A DNA stretch of 64,000 bases from Myripristis murdjan (GCF_902150065.1 NC_043986.1:26087390-26151389), one strand, 5' to 3'. Positions 1 through 11,179 are shown, numbered from the stretch's first letter. Notes: generated by a model from the sequence alone, not told the origin. Translations and numbers: made by a program.

Positions 1-763
1 CAACACTGTCATATCGCACTATTTGGATTATCTATCTATGATCCACCATTTGGATATTGGAATATTGTGATCTGAGATAAGTGTTGACTTCTCCTGATTT
101 GAAAGGCTGCAGCACAGTAAAAAGCTATCCTGTTATTTGCCTCTATCTGCTGATGATTGTTTATCAAAAATCTCTTGTGTTCAAATATCTTATGAAAACA
201 CAAATAGTCATCCCTACAATATCCTTGCTATATCAATACTGAGGACTTTGGTCATACTGTGATGTTTGATTTTGGCCATATCGCCAAGTCCTATACTAAA
301 CAATGTCACACTTGAACACTGACATATAGAGCCAATGCAGTGAGATTAAAACATAATGTTGAAATTATCACTCATACAGGTTTAGTATTACTACAGCTTC
401 TGGTGAAATAAATTATAGTAAAATTAAACTATCTCTCATCTTGCTGAGGGTCCCCTGGGAGCCCCTCAAGGACCTCACTTTGAAAACCACCGCTGAGGGT
501 CACAGTGTCCTGTCATTCACAGCACATCTCCACCATGTCTGTCTCACGCAAACATCAACACACATCAGTGGCATTGCTCTCTTTCCTCAAGGGCTTGAGC
601 AATCCTGTTGTGCAGGTGGAGGAGACGTCACACCTCGGTGCAACACCCAGTATCACAAAGCATTCTTTCACTCCTCAGTCCTCCCTCCAGTCCAACCCAC
701 AGGTGACAACTATGGCAAAAAGCCAAAGAGTCATCCTGAGTTATATCAGTCTGCACAGGATAG
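1..763. other. Intergenic or intronic sequence, no gene seen
   Basis: AT-rich sequence without a supportable exon. Bases 240-300 contain TATCGCCAAGTCCTA, which resembles the terminus of short teleost MITE-like repeats, so the left edge may be repeat-derived. If the minus-strand exon at 1090-1134 is real, this stretch would be its first intron. Confidence 0.3.
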
Positions 764-789
764 AATAGAATAGAATAGAATAGAATAGC
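764..789. repeat. Pentanucleotide (TAGAA)n microsatellite
   Basis: About five tandem TAGAA units, with degenerate relatives scattered to about 960 (GAATAG, AGCAGA motifs). The same unit recurs inside the minisatellite near 36.3 kb. Confidence 0.85.
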
Positions 790-1089
790 AAATTTAATAG
801 ATTTCAAATTAAAATGAAATTTAAAGAGCTTACCATATGAAATGAAGTAAAAAAGGACAAAGCAGAACAAAGCAGAACTAGAGCAGAGCACAGCAGATGT
901 GAAATGAATAGAACAGACAGACTAGAATAGAGTAGCCTTGAAACAGAATAGAATAGCTACAACAAAACAGGAGAGAATAATACTAATAGTTTTTTAAGAA
1001 AAATCGCAGCCTAATATACAAATCCGCGAAAAGATGTGATGGTTTAAAGGGACCGCGGCTTGGTGTCCCGTGTGAGATCAAATATTTAC

Positions 1090-1134
1090 CTCCACGTCGC
1101 CCAGCTTGTGCAGAGCCATGTCCTCCCCGTTCAT
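1090..1134 (-). CDS. Possible first coding exon of an unrecognised gene
   Basis: On the minus strand an ATG with A at -3 (1134-1132) opens 15 codons, MNGEDMALHKLGDVE. They run straight into a consensus donor (GAG then GTAAAT), giving a phase-0 exon. A TATATAA box lies about 190 bases upstream on the same strand (1325-1331), consistent with a start site near 1300 and a short 5' UTR. The rest of the gene would lie to the left, mostly outside the window; no second exon was found in 1-1089. The protein was not recognised. It could be a chance combination, and the short length keeps confidence low. Confidence 0.35.
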
Positions 1135-1324
1135 CCTGAACGCGCTGTCCTTTAATAAGCTGGTGTAATAATCTGTGATGAAGTGGGATGAGTTATCGGC
1201 CTACAGAGCTCTCTGCTTGGCCCAGTAGTGAGTTGAGAGAGTATACAGGACTGTGGAGAAACTTGAACTGCCGGGACATTAAAACCACCCCACCCTCTTT
1301 CCCTCCCTCTCCCTAAAGACTAGG

Positions 1325-1331
1325 TTATATA
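1325..1331 (-). promoter_or_regulatory. TATA box upstream of the 1090-1134 exon
   Basis: TATATAA on the minus strand, flanked by a G-rich segment (1290-1320 on the minus strand reads GGGAGAGGGAGGG). Spacing to the candidate ATG fits a 5' UTR of roughly 165 bases. The claim depends on the exon being real. Confidence 0.35.
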
Positions 1332-1334
1332 GTC

Positions 1335-2340
1335 CCTCTTAAAGGTCCAGTGCACTGAAAATTGTATGTCTCATTTCAGTGCATAATTTAATCAGCTACC
1401 TTTGAATGTAGAGTCACGCAGATTATTTTACCTGTCAAGGTGGAAATGTGTCTAATATCGTTTAAAACAGGCTCCTTCTGATAATCTTATAAATAATAAA
1501 ACAGATTTATAATTCCAATCTATTTAATAATGCAAAAGCCAAATGTTTCCAGGTGCCAAAGTGTCTGCACTATTTGTTCCCCAAAGATATAGACCGTGGT
1601 AAGCAATGGATGGTTTAGTTATAGGTTTGGCATTCACTCCTACAAACCTTGCGGGCTGCCATCTAACATCATAACATCATCATCATCATTTGCTTGGCTA
1701 TAGCCCAAGCACTGCTGTGCCAATTAACAGAGACAAATTACTTTCCTTTTATTCACCGGTTTATAAAACTAATTAATTAAGCGGCATGTGAGTCCACTTT
1801 ATGAATGCATAAAAGAAAAAGGGACCAAATATTTTCAAAGAGTAGATGTAAAAGGCCACATAAAAGGCTGCATAAAAGTGCCTGGCCCAACTAACCACTG
1901 GCTCTATGTGTAGAAAGTCCGCTGATAGCGGCGTCCTGAGACTGCCGGCCCGACTCCATTTAACACATGTGGAGGACCTTAATTTGAGTTATCAAATTCA
2001 GGGGATTTTAAGGGTCAGCAGATGAAAAAAAAGAAAAAAAAAAAAAAAGAAAAAAAAAAAAACGATTAAGAAACTTTTGAGGTGCATTGTCTCGATTTTA
2101 TGTAGAATTAAGGGGTTCCGGCTTGAATTTTAGAATTCATTAAGGAGTGCGGTGTGTATTGAGGGGAAATGTTAGGTAAAACCGAGGCCGCATTAAGGCG
2201 TTCGTGTTTCATAATTTAATGCCAGTGTAATTTCACTGAAAAAAATGTCCTAAATAGAGAATGGCAAATCTAAAATTTGACTTCTACCATTTCTCCCGCA
2301 ATTGATTTCTGGGGATATATCCCGTTTCTTGTTGTTTGAT
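1335..2340. other. Intergenic, low complexity, no gene seen
   Basis: AT-rich, with a ragged A-rich tract at about 2027-2062. No splice-bounded open frame or RNA structure could be supported. Confidence 0.5.
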
Positions 2341-2344
2341 TCAG

Positions 2345-2450
2345 GCCTCTTATCAGAATCAGAATCAGAGAATCAGAATGCCCTTTATTGTCATTTTACA
2401 ATAGTAGAATGAAATTGCAGCAACTCCAATTTCAGTGCAGGAAAATATAA
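2345..2450 (-). repeat. Teleost retrotransposon 3'-end fragment
   Basis: The string CAGAATCAGAATCAGAG followed by CCCTTTATTGTCATTTTACA and GAATGAAATTGCAG is the familiar reverse-complement tail of a widespread fish non-LTR retrotransposon family. Only the tail is present. A (GT)10 microsatellite follows at 2499-2518. The family name was not determined. Confidence 0.5.
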
Positions 2451-2819
2451 CACAACAATACAAAATATTGTGAAGTCTTTATGTCACATGTATTTTTTGT
2501 GTGTGTGTGTGTGTGTGTTCTTGTGTTTTAAGAAACGACTGGTCAATTAGGATACACATGACGCTGTGTTGTATTGTTTGTATTTGAGAGAATTTGCACA
2601 AAAATAATTGTGTTCAATCATCATAAAAAATCTCCCCTTATTGGCGTACAGTATTGACAGCTTAAAGACAATTCACATATAACTGATCCCTGGCTTTGTA
2701 GCGTTTTGGCATGAACATTAGGTAACCGGCGTCATAGACTGCAGTATAATATTGACCAAAAGGGGGCAGCACCCAAATCTATTCCACCGGGTAACACATG
2801 AAGGAGTCTCAAATAGGTT

Positions 2820-2827
2820 ACTTCCGG
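2820..2827 (-). promoter_or_regulatory. ETS/NRF2 (GABP) site in the mrpl49 promoter
   Basis: ACTTCCGG, the reverse complement of the GABP core CCGGAAGT, lies 22 bases before the mrpl49 ATG. Such sites are typical at the start sites of nuclear genes for mitochondrial proteins. No TATA box is visible, so this is inferred to be an initiator-proximal element. Confidence 0.5.
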
Positions 2828-2848
2828 CTGTCTCTGTGGTAAGACAAC

Positions 2849-3382
2849 ATGGCGGCGTGCTTCACCCTCCACACCACAATGTTACGCGGGGCGTTGCGGG
2901 GGGTTTTGGGCCGACACAGCCGGACCTTGGCCGGTCCCGCTGCTGTCACGCATCGGTCGGTGTGCAGCGCCGCTCTGGAAGACAAAAGCCCTGCGATAGT
3001 GGAGTCGACAGAGGAATACAAGTTTGTGGAGCGGCTCATCCCGCCCACACGGGTCCCCACTCCTCCTAAACACGACGGTCCTGCCCCGTCCGGCTGGCTC
3101 CCTCCGGCGGAGGCACCGCCGGCTCTACCCTACATGATACGCCGCTCCCGCATGCACAACATCCCCGTCTACACCGACGTGTCGTACGGCACCCGCAAGA
3201 CCACGCTGGTACGGAAGGTGGAAGGGGACATCTGGTCTCTGGAGAGAGACGTGAAGCAGTTCCTGAAGGAGGTGACGGGTAAAGACCTGCCCACCCAGGT
3301 GAACGAGGTGACCATGACCCTGCGAGTCAAAGGTCACTATGACCAGGAGCTGAAGGAGTGGCTGGCCAAGAAGGGCTTCTAG
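2849..3382 (+). CDS. mrpl49: Mitochondrial large ribosomal subunit protein mL49
   Basis: The 177-residue protein resembles vertebrate MRPL49 (about 166 residues in human), a component of the mitochondrial 39S subunit acting in the matrix. Residues 1-40 are Arg/Ala-rich without acidic residues, as in a mitochondrial presequence. The conserved mL49/IMG2-type fold follows from about residue 85 ([18 protein letters not shown], then [16 protein letters not shown]) to the C-terminal [20 protein letters not shown]. The ATG has a good context (AACATGG) just 3' of an ETS site. The whole frame is in one exon, whereas the human gene, as I recall, has several introns. It converges on haus7. Identity is from remembered family sequence and is quite secure. 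Confidence 0.9.
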   Translation: MAACFTLHTTMLRGALRGVLGRHSRTLAGPAAVTHRSVCSAALEDKSPAIVESTEEYKFVERLIPPTRVPTPPKHDGPAPSGWLPPAEAPPALPYMIRRSRMHNIPVYTDVSYGTRKTTLVRKVEGDIWSLERDVKQFLKEVTGKDLPTQVNEVTMTLRVKGHYDQELKEWLAKKGF

Positions 3383-3619
3383 CCGAGGAGCTTCCTCTCA
3401 GGACAGGACCTGGACATGGGGAGGACTTTTAGTGTCAAGTCCAGCGGGCTCACAAACCAGCAGATGCCCTGTCTAGATCCATACTGACATGACAGCAAGA
3501 CTGGAAATGTGGACAACTATCCTGTCATGAAGGCCTGATGGAAAATGCTTTTGACACTAGGGGACTTTGGACTTATTGCATCATAAATTGGAAAACAGTG
3601 TACATACTTGTTGAACGTC

Positions 3620-3686
3620 ATTAAATATGAAATCAAAACTTTCATGCTGTGCTGTGTCTCTTGTTGCTCTTGTGTGGGTGAATAAA
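3620..3686 (+). terminator. mrpl49 polyadenylation signals
   Basis: ATTAAA at 3620-3625 and AATAAA at 3681-3686 lie 240-300 bases after the mrpl49 stop. Either would give a compact 3' UTR. The opposing haus7 signal is about 515 bases further on, so the two genes end tail to tail. Confidence 0.65.
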
Positions 3687-3699
3687 GCAACATACCCTG

Positions 3700-4190
3700 T
3701 ATTTGTTATACTTCCTCAAACTGTGACATAAATCTTTTTTTCCCAATTGCATGAATCATCCTGGTTTTTGTTTCTGCAGCAAGTTGACTTTACTAACAAC
3801 GCTGTAGGAGGGGTTATAAATGTTTACTTCATCCACCATTACCTTATTCTTAATCAAACATTTTCAACATTGATTTAATGGATTTTTTTTTTTTTTAAGT
3901 AGGAAATTGAATCTCAAAATATTTTAAATGTAAACATAAAATTAGGGTTTTTAAGTCAAGGCTACTCTTAGTATTCTGTATGTTGGTAGGAAAATAACAG
4001 CTCTCTAATGAATAAACTTGTGATTATGATCTGAAGACAGTCACAGCCAGTGAGCTGTGTATAAGATAAAGCACTATATTGGTAAGAAATGGATATGACA
4101 TCAGGGGATACTATGAATTGAACAAATAAACAATAATTAAGACTGCTACCTTGTAGATATACAAAAGCCACTGGTGTAGTTGTAATTGTT
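3700..4190. other. Convergent intergenic spacer
   Basis: AT-rich spacer between the mrpl49 and haus7 3' ends, with a T tract near 3880-3897. No gene, RNA or transposon structure is visible. Confidence 0.5.
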
Positions 4191-4200
4191 GCAAAACCAG

Positions 4201-4966
4201 TTTATTTGCAAAGTAATGTAGTACAGTGGAATCATTTCAGCACGCTAAAATACAAAAAACAAAGTTGATAATGTGAACTGACAACCCAGTCTGCATGAAT
4301 AATAACGCTGGTTTAGCATTATCTGAAAGTAACAAATAACAGAGTGACTTCAACTTACAGTCTTATTAATTTAGACAACATAACAATCTATAAAACAAAT
4401 CTACAATTGGTAGTATTAGACATCAATAAGTAAGAGAAATGACACATGCTCACCCAAAATTCACTTCCTATGCTCATTACGCTCTTTTACAAGGCAATTA
4501 GTAGCAAGCACACAATGTATAGGAGCTGTAAAATGTGCAAACGTGAATAATTACACAGGTGACGAGCTCAACTCCTGACGGACACCTCAGTCCAACCAAA
4601 GTCACAAGAAAATGGACTCCAACTCCCCGTGTTAATTTCCTCTCTGAGGTAGCCCACAGCATCATGGGAGATGGGTGCACTTGTGTTCAACAGAGCGACT
4701 ACTGCGGTGGCTGTCAAACACCAGCAGCTGTCTGAGCAGACACTGGCTCTGTAGTGACACTTAAAAGTTTCAACATATCCACAAATCAGACTTTCCTGTC
4801 ATAACCAAATTTCTTTACTGTGCTCACCGATGCAGTTTGTAGAGTCAGTGCCTTGCTCAGTCACTCAACATAAATGCTGATCATGGTTAGAGGGATTCGT
4901 TAAGCATCTTCGGTTTGTGGTTATGCAAATGAAAGCGTTGCTACTAATATATGTATATATGCATTA
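4201..4966 (-). other. haus7 3' UTR with AATAAA at its end
   Basis: AATAAA on the minus strand (plus-strand TTTATT at 4201-4206) is the first good signal downstream of the haus7 stop, giving a UTR of about 770 bases. No open frame competes for this interval. The exact cleavage site is inferred. Confidence 0.45.
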
Positions 4967-7772
4967 CTAAGAATGATGCAGGTAAAGGAAGTCTCTATAT
5001 CGCTTGGTGAGTTCCTCCAATTGGTCCGCTGGAAGAAAAAACAAGAAAAACTTGTAACTACTCCGCAACATAGAACAAGTGCATATGTGAGAGTGCGTTA
5101 GAGACGATGTTCACTTACGTAATGTGCACTTCTCTCCGCGGCTCCAGTAGCGAGGCTGTGTTTGTATTTTGCTCACTTGGTCAGTGATGGTCTCAGATGC
5201 TTCTGACAGCTCATTTAGCATTTCCAACTCCTGAAAAACAAAACAGAAGAGAAAAACATCAGTATGACACACTTCAATGTGAAAGGTCTTATGAGGGATC
5301 AGATTTTGCAGGTGATACAGCTCATGTGTATATTAGAGATCTCTGCAGGTATCTACATCTACATGACATTATTAAACTGTCTATATTTTGTCCACCTACC
5401 GTGTTGCAGGCTAGGAGCAGCTGGTGCACTCTCTGGAAGATTTGTGTCTCTGCGCTGAGACTGGGGGGCTCTCTGTCGCAGTAGGCTCTGAAGTCTGTTT
5501 CGTAGACGTGCACGAAGGTTGCCATCAACTGTCGGAGGTCAGACAATGCCACACGCAATGCACATGGAGAGAAGACGCTGGGACTCTGAGCTTCACCGTG
5601 CAGAAATTCACACTGAGGAAAACGAGGAGAGAGAAGAAAGGAAAGCACAATAGGATACTATTTATCAATAAGCAACTAAAACATACAGTATGTTTAACCA
5701 AATCTGTGGGAGCTATGCCTCGGCCTGAAACAGCAAAACATTTTAATATATGCTCAGTCATTTGTGACAAACTCAGGACTGGGATGGAAATAATCTCTGT
5801 TGCATTCATCTGTTTTTTTTGCTCTTCCATGTTGCTGGGACAAGCAGCCACATGCACACTGTACCTCTGACTGCAGCTGCTCCAGTGCTGACTGCGTTGA
5901 CTGAAGGAGGGCTGTAATGTCAGCCGCCTCTTCCCTACTCGGCCTGTGAAAAGACGACTTGTGGCCCTTGCGTAAAGCTCTATACGGTGAGGAAAAGGAG
6001 AGAGAACAGTGGAAAAGTAAACAGATCAGGTAAAGAGTATAATATGAAGACAGCAGGGTTGATCAACTTGGAAGGAATTGTAAGAAAGCAAAGAGCATAA
6101 AAACAGAAGGAGGAGATATGTGTGTAACTGGAGGACAAGGAACAAAAACTATGTTTACTTAATGTGCGCAGGCCAGGGGTCACATGTGGGGTTGAGCATG
6201 TGTGTGAGGTGGGGCAGATTCTCTTCAGAAAAGAGCTCATCCAGCAAAACGTCTTCATTCGTTTCATGTTCAGCAGACTCTTTCTCTGAGAGCAGAGTTA
6301 AGAGGACCTCCAAGAACTGCAGCTGTCGCCACGGGTCCACGCGGCCCTGAGTGTGGGAGGCAGGGCGCAAACACTTACTTTCAACAACAACAACAGCATC
6401 TGGTCTGTTCTTCTGTAGCCGCATCTACAGCGGCTTTACACTCACCACAATCAAGTCCAAGTCATCTGCTTTGCACAGCATTAGCTCCTGTCCGAGCCTC
6501 GCCATCTCTGTGTGAATATAACAACAACAGCAAACTACAACAGGCGTACAGTTTATCACAGCTTATCACAAGTTCAGCGAAGTAAATGTCAAAGTCAAGT
6601 ATTTTACACATACCCACTGTCACTGAAATTATGTCTGTTCTGTAATATCTTACCTCAAAATACATGATACACGATCAAACATGTCACAAATTAAAGAATA
6701 AAGCAACATAAAGTGTCTCAGTAAAGTGCTGAGACACCATGGGCCGCCAGAACAGCCTCAATTTTTGCGAATTTCCTTCGGGATGAATAAAGTATCCATC
6801 TATCTATCTATCTATCTATCAATGCACCTTGGAATAGATTCTTCAAGTCTCTGGAAAACTATTCTTCCAACATATATTGAACATACAGAGAGTTATTACA
6901 TAGGGGTTGATGTCCATATAGCTTTCATTACAAAGAGAAATGCACATTTGAGAGTTCATTGGTGCAAAAACCATGGGCACTGGTCTATAGAGATGTGGGG
7001 AAAAATGATCCGGTCAAGATGAGTCATCCTAAGACACTTTATGTTGGTTTTGCCATAAATTTCTCACATGTCAGTAGTTTTAACAAGGAGTCCTTGTTAC
7101 CTTTATTCAAAACATCTTGGTCTTTGTGTCTCAGGGAGGACGCCTTCAAATTGGTGAGGTTTGGATTGACGCTGTAAAGTGACAGATAAAGAAAGGGTGG
7201 AAATTTTATTCTACATTTCATGAAGGATAAATGACTTCAGCTGTGATGAGAATTACTCAATCAGACTTTGTTTATGTAGGACTCTTCATACAAATACGTG
7301 TAACACAAGGTGCATGTATCTATACAAAGAAGCTGTTGAAGGTACCTGCAGCAGATCCACGCCAGTATGTCGCTGCGGTGCTGGGAGGGAGTACACAGCA
7401 GCTCCAGCATACTGTCCGTCTCCTGCAGGTACAGCCCGTCCACCAGGGGACAGGACACGGCCTCAACCACACCAACACATGGGACATTAGGCTACAAGTC
7501 GCTCAACACGGTGGCGAACATGAAAGTATTGTGGTGTCCTCCATTTAGAGCAACAGCAAACTTTCATCTACACCCAAACAAGCTAGCCCCAATTAGCTGC
7601 CGTCAACATGAAACAGGACAGACTATGTTAACAACGAAACTGCTCAACTGAGGAATAAATGTGTGTTTTCCTATTATCGTAACTTGACTTTTCATAGTAT
7701 TATGACTTAACTTACCTGCAAATTTTCGAAAATCTGTTTTGCAAGCTGTTTCTCTTTCAAAGCACCCGCCAT
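4967..7772 (-). CDS. haus7: HAUS augmin-like complex subunit 7
   Basis: Nine exons join without a break into 331 residues (human HAUS7 has 368). They are 7716..7772, 7346..7461, 7101..7171, 6446..6507, 6159..6346, 5865..5979, 5400..5612, 5119..5230 and 4967..5028. HAUS7 is one of eight augmin subunits; augmin binds spindle microtubules and recruits gamma-tubulin to nucleate new ones in mitosis. Diagnostic stretches are DGLYLQETDSMLELLCTPSQ (exon 2), ELMLCKADD (exon 4), MLNPTCDPWP (exon 5) and LMATFVHVYETDF (exon 7). Exon 1 encodes only MAGALKEKQLAKQIFENLQ. Exon 2 was started at 7461 because that join keeps the human spacing exactly, although the acceptor (GGTTGAG) has a weak pyrimidine tract. 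The protein is largely helical, with a predicted coiled coil in the C-terminal half. It diverges from las1l. Confidence 0.93.
6760..6821 (+). repeat. LINE-type 3' tail with (TATC)n array inside haus7 intron 3
   Basis: GAATTTCCTTCGGGATGAATAAAGTATC running into TATC units is the usual 3' terminus of a fish non-LTR retrotransposon. Only the last ~60 bases are kept, indicating a heavily 5'-truncated insertion. It lies between haus7 exons 3 and 4. Confidence 0.6.
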
Positions 7773-8193
7773 TTCCCCCCCTAATGTCTGTCTCTGAAAA
7801 ATGACGTTTGACGTTTGGGCGACAACTTCAAACGCCATTTCCGATATTTCATATCAGTGGAGGCTTATTTTCCCCAGTTATATTTTAATTATATTGTTTT
7901 AAATTCATACTCATGTTTCTTTGTACGACATTATGTTGAGCACGTCTCTGAAATGTTTGTGTTTTGGAATGTATTATCAATAATTTTTTTTTTTTTTTTT
8001 TTTTTAGGATCGTCATTTCCGGTGTGCGCTACACTCGTTAGCTAACAGTGAAATCAAAAACAGGCTTCACCGTGCTGTCTTCTTTGCCACACATCATGGA
8101 GAGTGGCTGTTAAGGCGATTTTCTCGACTTAAAGTGTGTTGTTTCCTTAAGGAGCACCGGTTCAGTCTAACGGGCGTCGTTACGACAGGAAAC
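7773..8193. promoter_or_regulatory. Bidirectional promoter of haus7 and las1l
   Basis: Only 421 bases separate the two divergent ATGs. The interval contains TTTCCGG (8016-8022; ETS-type), ACGTTTGACGTTTGGGCG with repeated GACGTTTG near 7803, and a T tract at 7985-8005. No TATA box faces either gene. This is the classic layout of a shared CpG-type housekeeping promoter. The motif roles are inferred. Confidence 0.6.
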
Positions 8194-9912
8194 ATGAAGA
8201 AAAAGAGCTCGGCGAAACGGCGCCATGTGGTGGCGTGGATCAACAAAGCCGAGTGGGATCAGGTGCTGGAGTATTTGTACTCCAAGGACTGCGGCTTGCA
8301 GAAGTATGCCTTGCAGAGGGTGTCTGCGTGGAAGAGCAGGTACGCCAACAGCACGCCCGTGGCGGTGGAGAACACGGCGGACCTGGTGCGGTGCCAAGTC
8401 CTGGACCGCTCCGGCCAGCTGGACGGAGACGACCTCATCCTGCTGTACGGCACGGCGCTCGTCAGGTTCGTCAATCTGATCACGGAGCGCCGACAGGGAC
8501 GAGTTGCCCGGCCCCTGAGATTGCTGGCGGGGACCTTGAACATCCCTGAGTGGATTGTAGACCTCAGGCACAATTTCACACACCGCAAGCTGCCTACCTT
8601 GAACTGGTGTCGAAAAGGCTGCAAGGTTGTCCTGGATTGGCTCCAGCAGGAGTACTGGTCCAGGCAGCTGGGAGGGGGGCTGAATGAGGACTGGGGGTCA
8701 CAGTCAGATGGGGAGGATGAGGAGAGTGAGTTGAAACAACAGGAGGATGCGCTCATGGCAAGGCAAAAGGAAATCGAAGCATACAAGGCTGCACGGGAGC
8801 TGTTGATATCCTATGAAAAGGAGCAGTACCAGGCGTTTGATGGCCTCCCTGAACAGAGGAGCCTGTGGCCGGCTCCCTTTGCAGACATGAGTTGGATTCT
8901 GGCTGAGATCAAGCAGTTTGCTCTGGAGTCCAGTGAGACACTGACTGATGTGTTGATGGAAGATGGGTTTCTGGTTCCCACTGTTGAACAGCTGGAGTCG
9001 CTCGGCTGTGACACTGTAAGTTCCACTGCCACCCAGCTTCCTCAGACGTTTCTGCGTTTTTGGCTGCCGCTGCTGAAGATGCTCAACTCTCCATCCTTTA
9101 TTCACCTCCTCCTGGAGAAGCTGTTTGTCGAGCTTCAGCAGCTCTCCAAGGAGCCCAGTAATCACAGGTGTTTCTACATCTCTGCTTGGATCTCAGAGGT
9201 CATCCTTTGCAACAGCAAGAGATTTGAATACCATTTTGAGACAAAAGGTCAGAAGAAAGCCAGAATGAAGGACAGGATTTTTGTGAACCGCATCCAACTG
9301 AGGTGGCAGCAGCTCCTCTCTGCATGTCTAGATGCTCCGTGTGTCAGCACGCCTCACCTACTTCAGCTGATCCTGGATGACATGGAACATCCTTTGCCTC
9401 TGGAAACCAGACAAGGGCTCCTTCAGCTCTGCTCCATCTACACCCAGACTGCACACTCAGAGGATCAGCCAATGTCAGGGCAGAAAGAGCAGCCTATCTA
9501 CACACTGGAGAGCTTACATGAGAAGCTGCAGCATTCCAGGCGCCAGAGCCAGTCCCATACCCAGCGCTCCAGGACCGACTCGGAGAGGAGCGACGCTTTT
9601 CAGGAGCACGAGGGAGCAGACGCTCAGGCTGACAAGGCAAAGTTGCTCCGTGGTTCTCCTTGGCAGGTTTGCACAGATCGAGTTCAGTGGAAGAACTATC
9701 CTCTTGGGAAAGCCCCAGGACAATCAGAAGACCCCTCCTGCCTCATGGTGGACAACTACTCAACCATGACTGTGTTTGACCAGCCAGTGGAGCTGGAGAG
9801 CACCGCGTCACACATTGCCCCCGGAGTCTCAGCACCGCAGAGAACAAGTGAAGGTGCTCTGTGGACCCACAGTGACGTCAGCAAATTGAAATCAGGACTG
9901 CAGCTCTTTTAA
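8194..9912 (+). CDS. las1l: LAS1-like ribosome biogenesis endonuclease
   Basis: The 572-residue protein resembles LAS1L, the nucleolar HEPN endoribonuclease that cuts ITS2 in pre-rRNA together with the NOL9 kinase and also belongs to the Rix1-type 60S maturation complex. The N-terminal HEPN domain spans about residues 12-165 and carries the catalytic RHxxxH motif as RHNFTH (R125, H126, H130). Further family blocks are WLQQEYWSRQL, ILAEIKQFALESSETLTDVL, WQVCTDRVQWKNYPLG and the C-terminal SGLQLF, which matches the human GLQLF end. It is about 160 residues shorter than human LAS1L because the long acidic linker is nearly absent. The ATG at 8194 (context AACATGA) was chosen; the frame upstream to 8134 has no other ATG. 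The entire gene is one exon, which is unusual because human LAS1L is multi-exonic. Confidence 0.93.
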   Translation: MKKKSSAKRRHVVAWINKAEWDQVLEYLYSKDCGLQKYALQRVSAWKSRYANSTPVAVENTADLVRCQVLDRSGQLDGDDLILLYGTALVRFVNLITERRQGRVARPLRLLAGTLNIPEWIVDLRHNFTHRKLPTLNWCRKGCKVVLDWLQQEYWSRQLGGGLNEDWGSQSDGEDEESELKQQEDALMARQKEIEAYKAARELLISYEKEQYQAFDGLPEQRSLWPAPFADMSWILAEIKQFALESSETLTDVLMEDGFLVPTVEQLESLGCDTVSSTATQLPQTFLRFWLPLLKMLNSPSFIHLLLEKLFVELQQLSKEPSNHRCFYISAWISEVILCNSKRFEYHFETKGQKKARMKDRIFVNRIQLRWQQLLSACLDAPCVSTPHLLQLILDDMEHPLPLETRQGLLQLCSIYTQTAHSEDQPMSGQKEQPIYTLESLHEKLQHSRRQSQSHTQRSRTDSERSDAFQEHEGADAQADKAKLLRGSPWQVCTDRVQWKNYPLGKAPGQSEDPSCLMVDNYSTMTVFDQPVELESTASHIAPGVSAPQRTSEGALWTHSDVSKLKSGLQLF

Positions 9913-10520
9913 GTCATACTGTAATAACTGTAAAATATAAGTTCAAACTGCTGGCTCATTGTTGAATTCTTGCTTTTTGTTGTTTTGACACGTCAGGAAA
10001 ACACAGGGGAAATAACTTTGGTTACAGTAAATGTACTCTATTATTACAGGAAACCACAGCTTAGCAGAGTTTACATAGTCGCTGAATAAGGTGTAACATT
10101 ATACTTAAAACAAATCCAAAATTCAAAAAGACAGAGCTAAGTGCTGTGTCTGTCATTTTTCCAGTATGTAACTGTCCAAAGTGGAGCTGTGGTGCACCAA
10201 TATTTAGCACTGCCTTTGTAAAAATAAATAAATACCATGCACTCCACACAGTAAGACGAGGTGATGAGGCAGAAGTGGCAGTTTGTTCATTCATTGTGCA
10301 CATTTTTTTTTCTTACACTTTAAAGAAACACTGTTCTGTCATTGTTCCTGCTCTGTTTTCACTGTAAATACAACTGAGAATCTCTCAGCAGAGAGTTTGG
10401 GATTGGATGACTCCCAGTTGGAAGTGCTGCCAAAGGTGATTTTGCAGTATTTGCAGTATTGTGAATATTTACATTTCATCTTCACATGTACACGTTCAAT
10501 AAAGCAATTTTCAGTTAAAT
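9913..10520 (+). other. las1l 3' UTR with AATAAA
   Basis: The first clear AATAAA downstream of the stop is at 10498-10503, giving a UTR of about 600 bases. Beyond it, to 11250, the sequence is AT-rich and contains an A22 run at 10828-10849; no gene is seen there. Confidence 0.5.
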
Positions 10521-11179
10521 GAGGTGAAAGTGTTGTGCATAGTTCATGTCTGTAATGTGTTTTGTTTTGTTTTTTTTTTTCATGCTGTTGTCCAGAGAAA
10601 TCTGTGCTACTGCTATATGGGGGCAAGTGTTTGGAAAGTCTAATGTGGAAAACATCAGTTAAAGCATGAAAAGGCAAGCTGTTTGTACTATATTGCACAA
10701 CACTAAAATAACAATTTTTCAATCCATAAGTGACATCATTCCAGGTCAGAAATTATAAATGTATTTCTGTATAAAAACCCAATGAACCCAGCTGAATTGC
10801 TTCATCATATTTATGAAAGTGTAACTTAAAAAAAAAAAAAAAAAAAAAAGTAAATATTTATTTATTTATTTGTTTTTACTCTGATCCAAATCCCTTTAAA
10901 TTCAGATTAAAAATAAGCAGCAGCAGCATGGTTAACTGTCAGATATGTATAAGCTGCATAGTTGTTTTCATGGAAAGAAAATGTTATGGTGAGAATTAAA
11001 ATGGGGATGAGACATGGCACACTGTAGATCCAGCTCTGAAGTAAGCTAAAGTAACATGGAACTTAGCTCAGTGATAATACTGGACTAATCACAATTGACT
11101 AATTGCTGCTGTACAGTAGGAGAAACACAAAAGACCACAATCTCAGACCTTAAACCAGAGCTAATACTGAATATATGCC

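Noticed and set aside
441-773. 110-codon open frame on the plus strand
   Set aside because: No recognisable motif, no splice context, and it runs into the TAGAA array; compatible with chance.
7979-8007. T22 followed by AG as a splice acceptor for a las1l 5' exon
   Set aside because: It resembles an acceptor but lies in the shared promoter with no donor upstream; more likely a simple T tract.
8167-9165. Several minus-strand frames of 70-175 codons across las1l
   Set aside because: Shadow frames of the las1l coding sequence.
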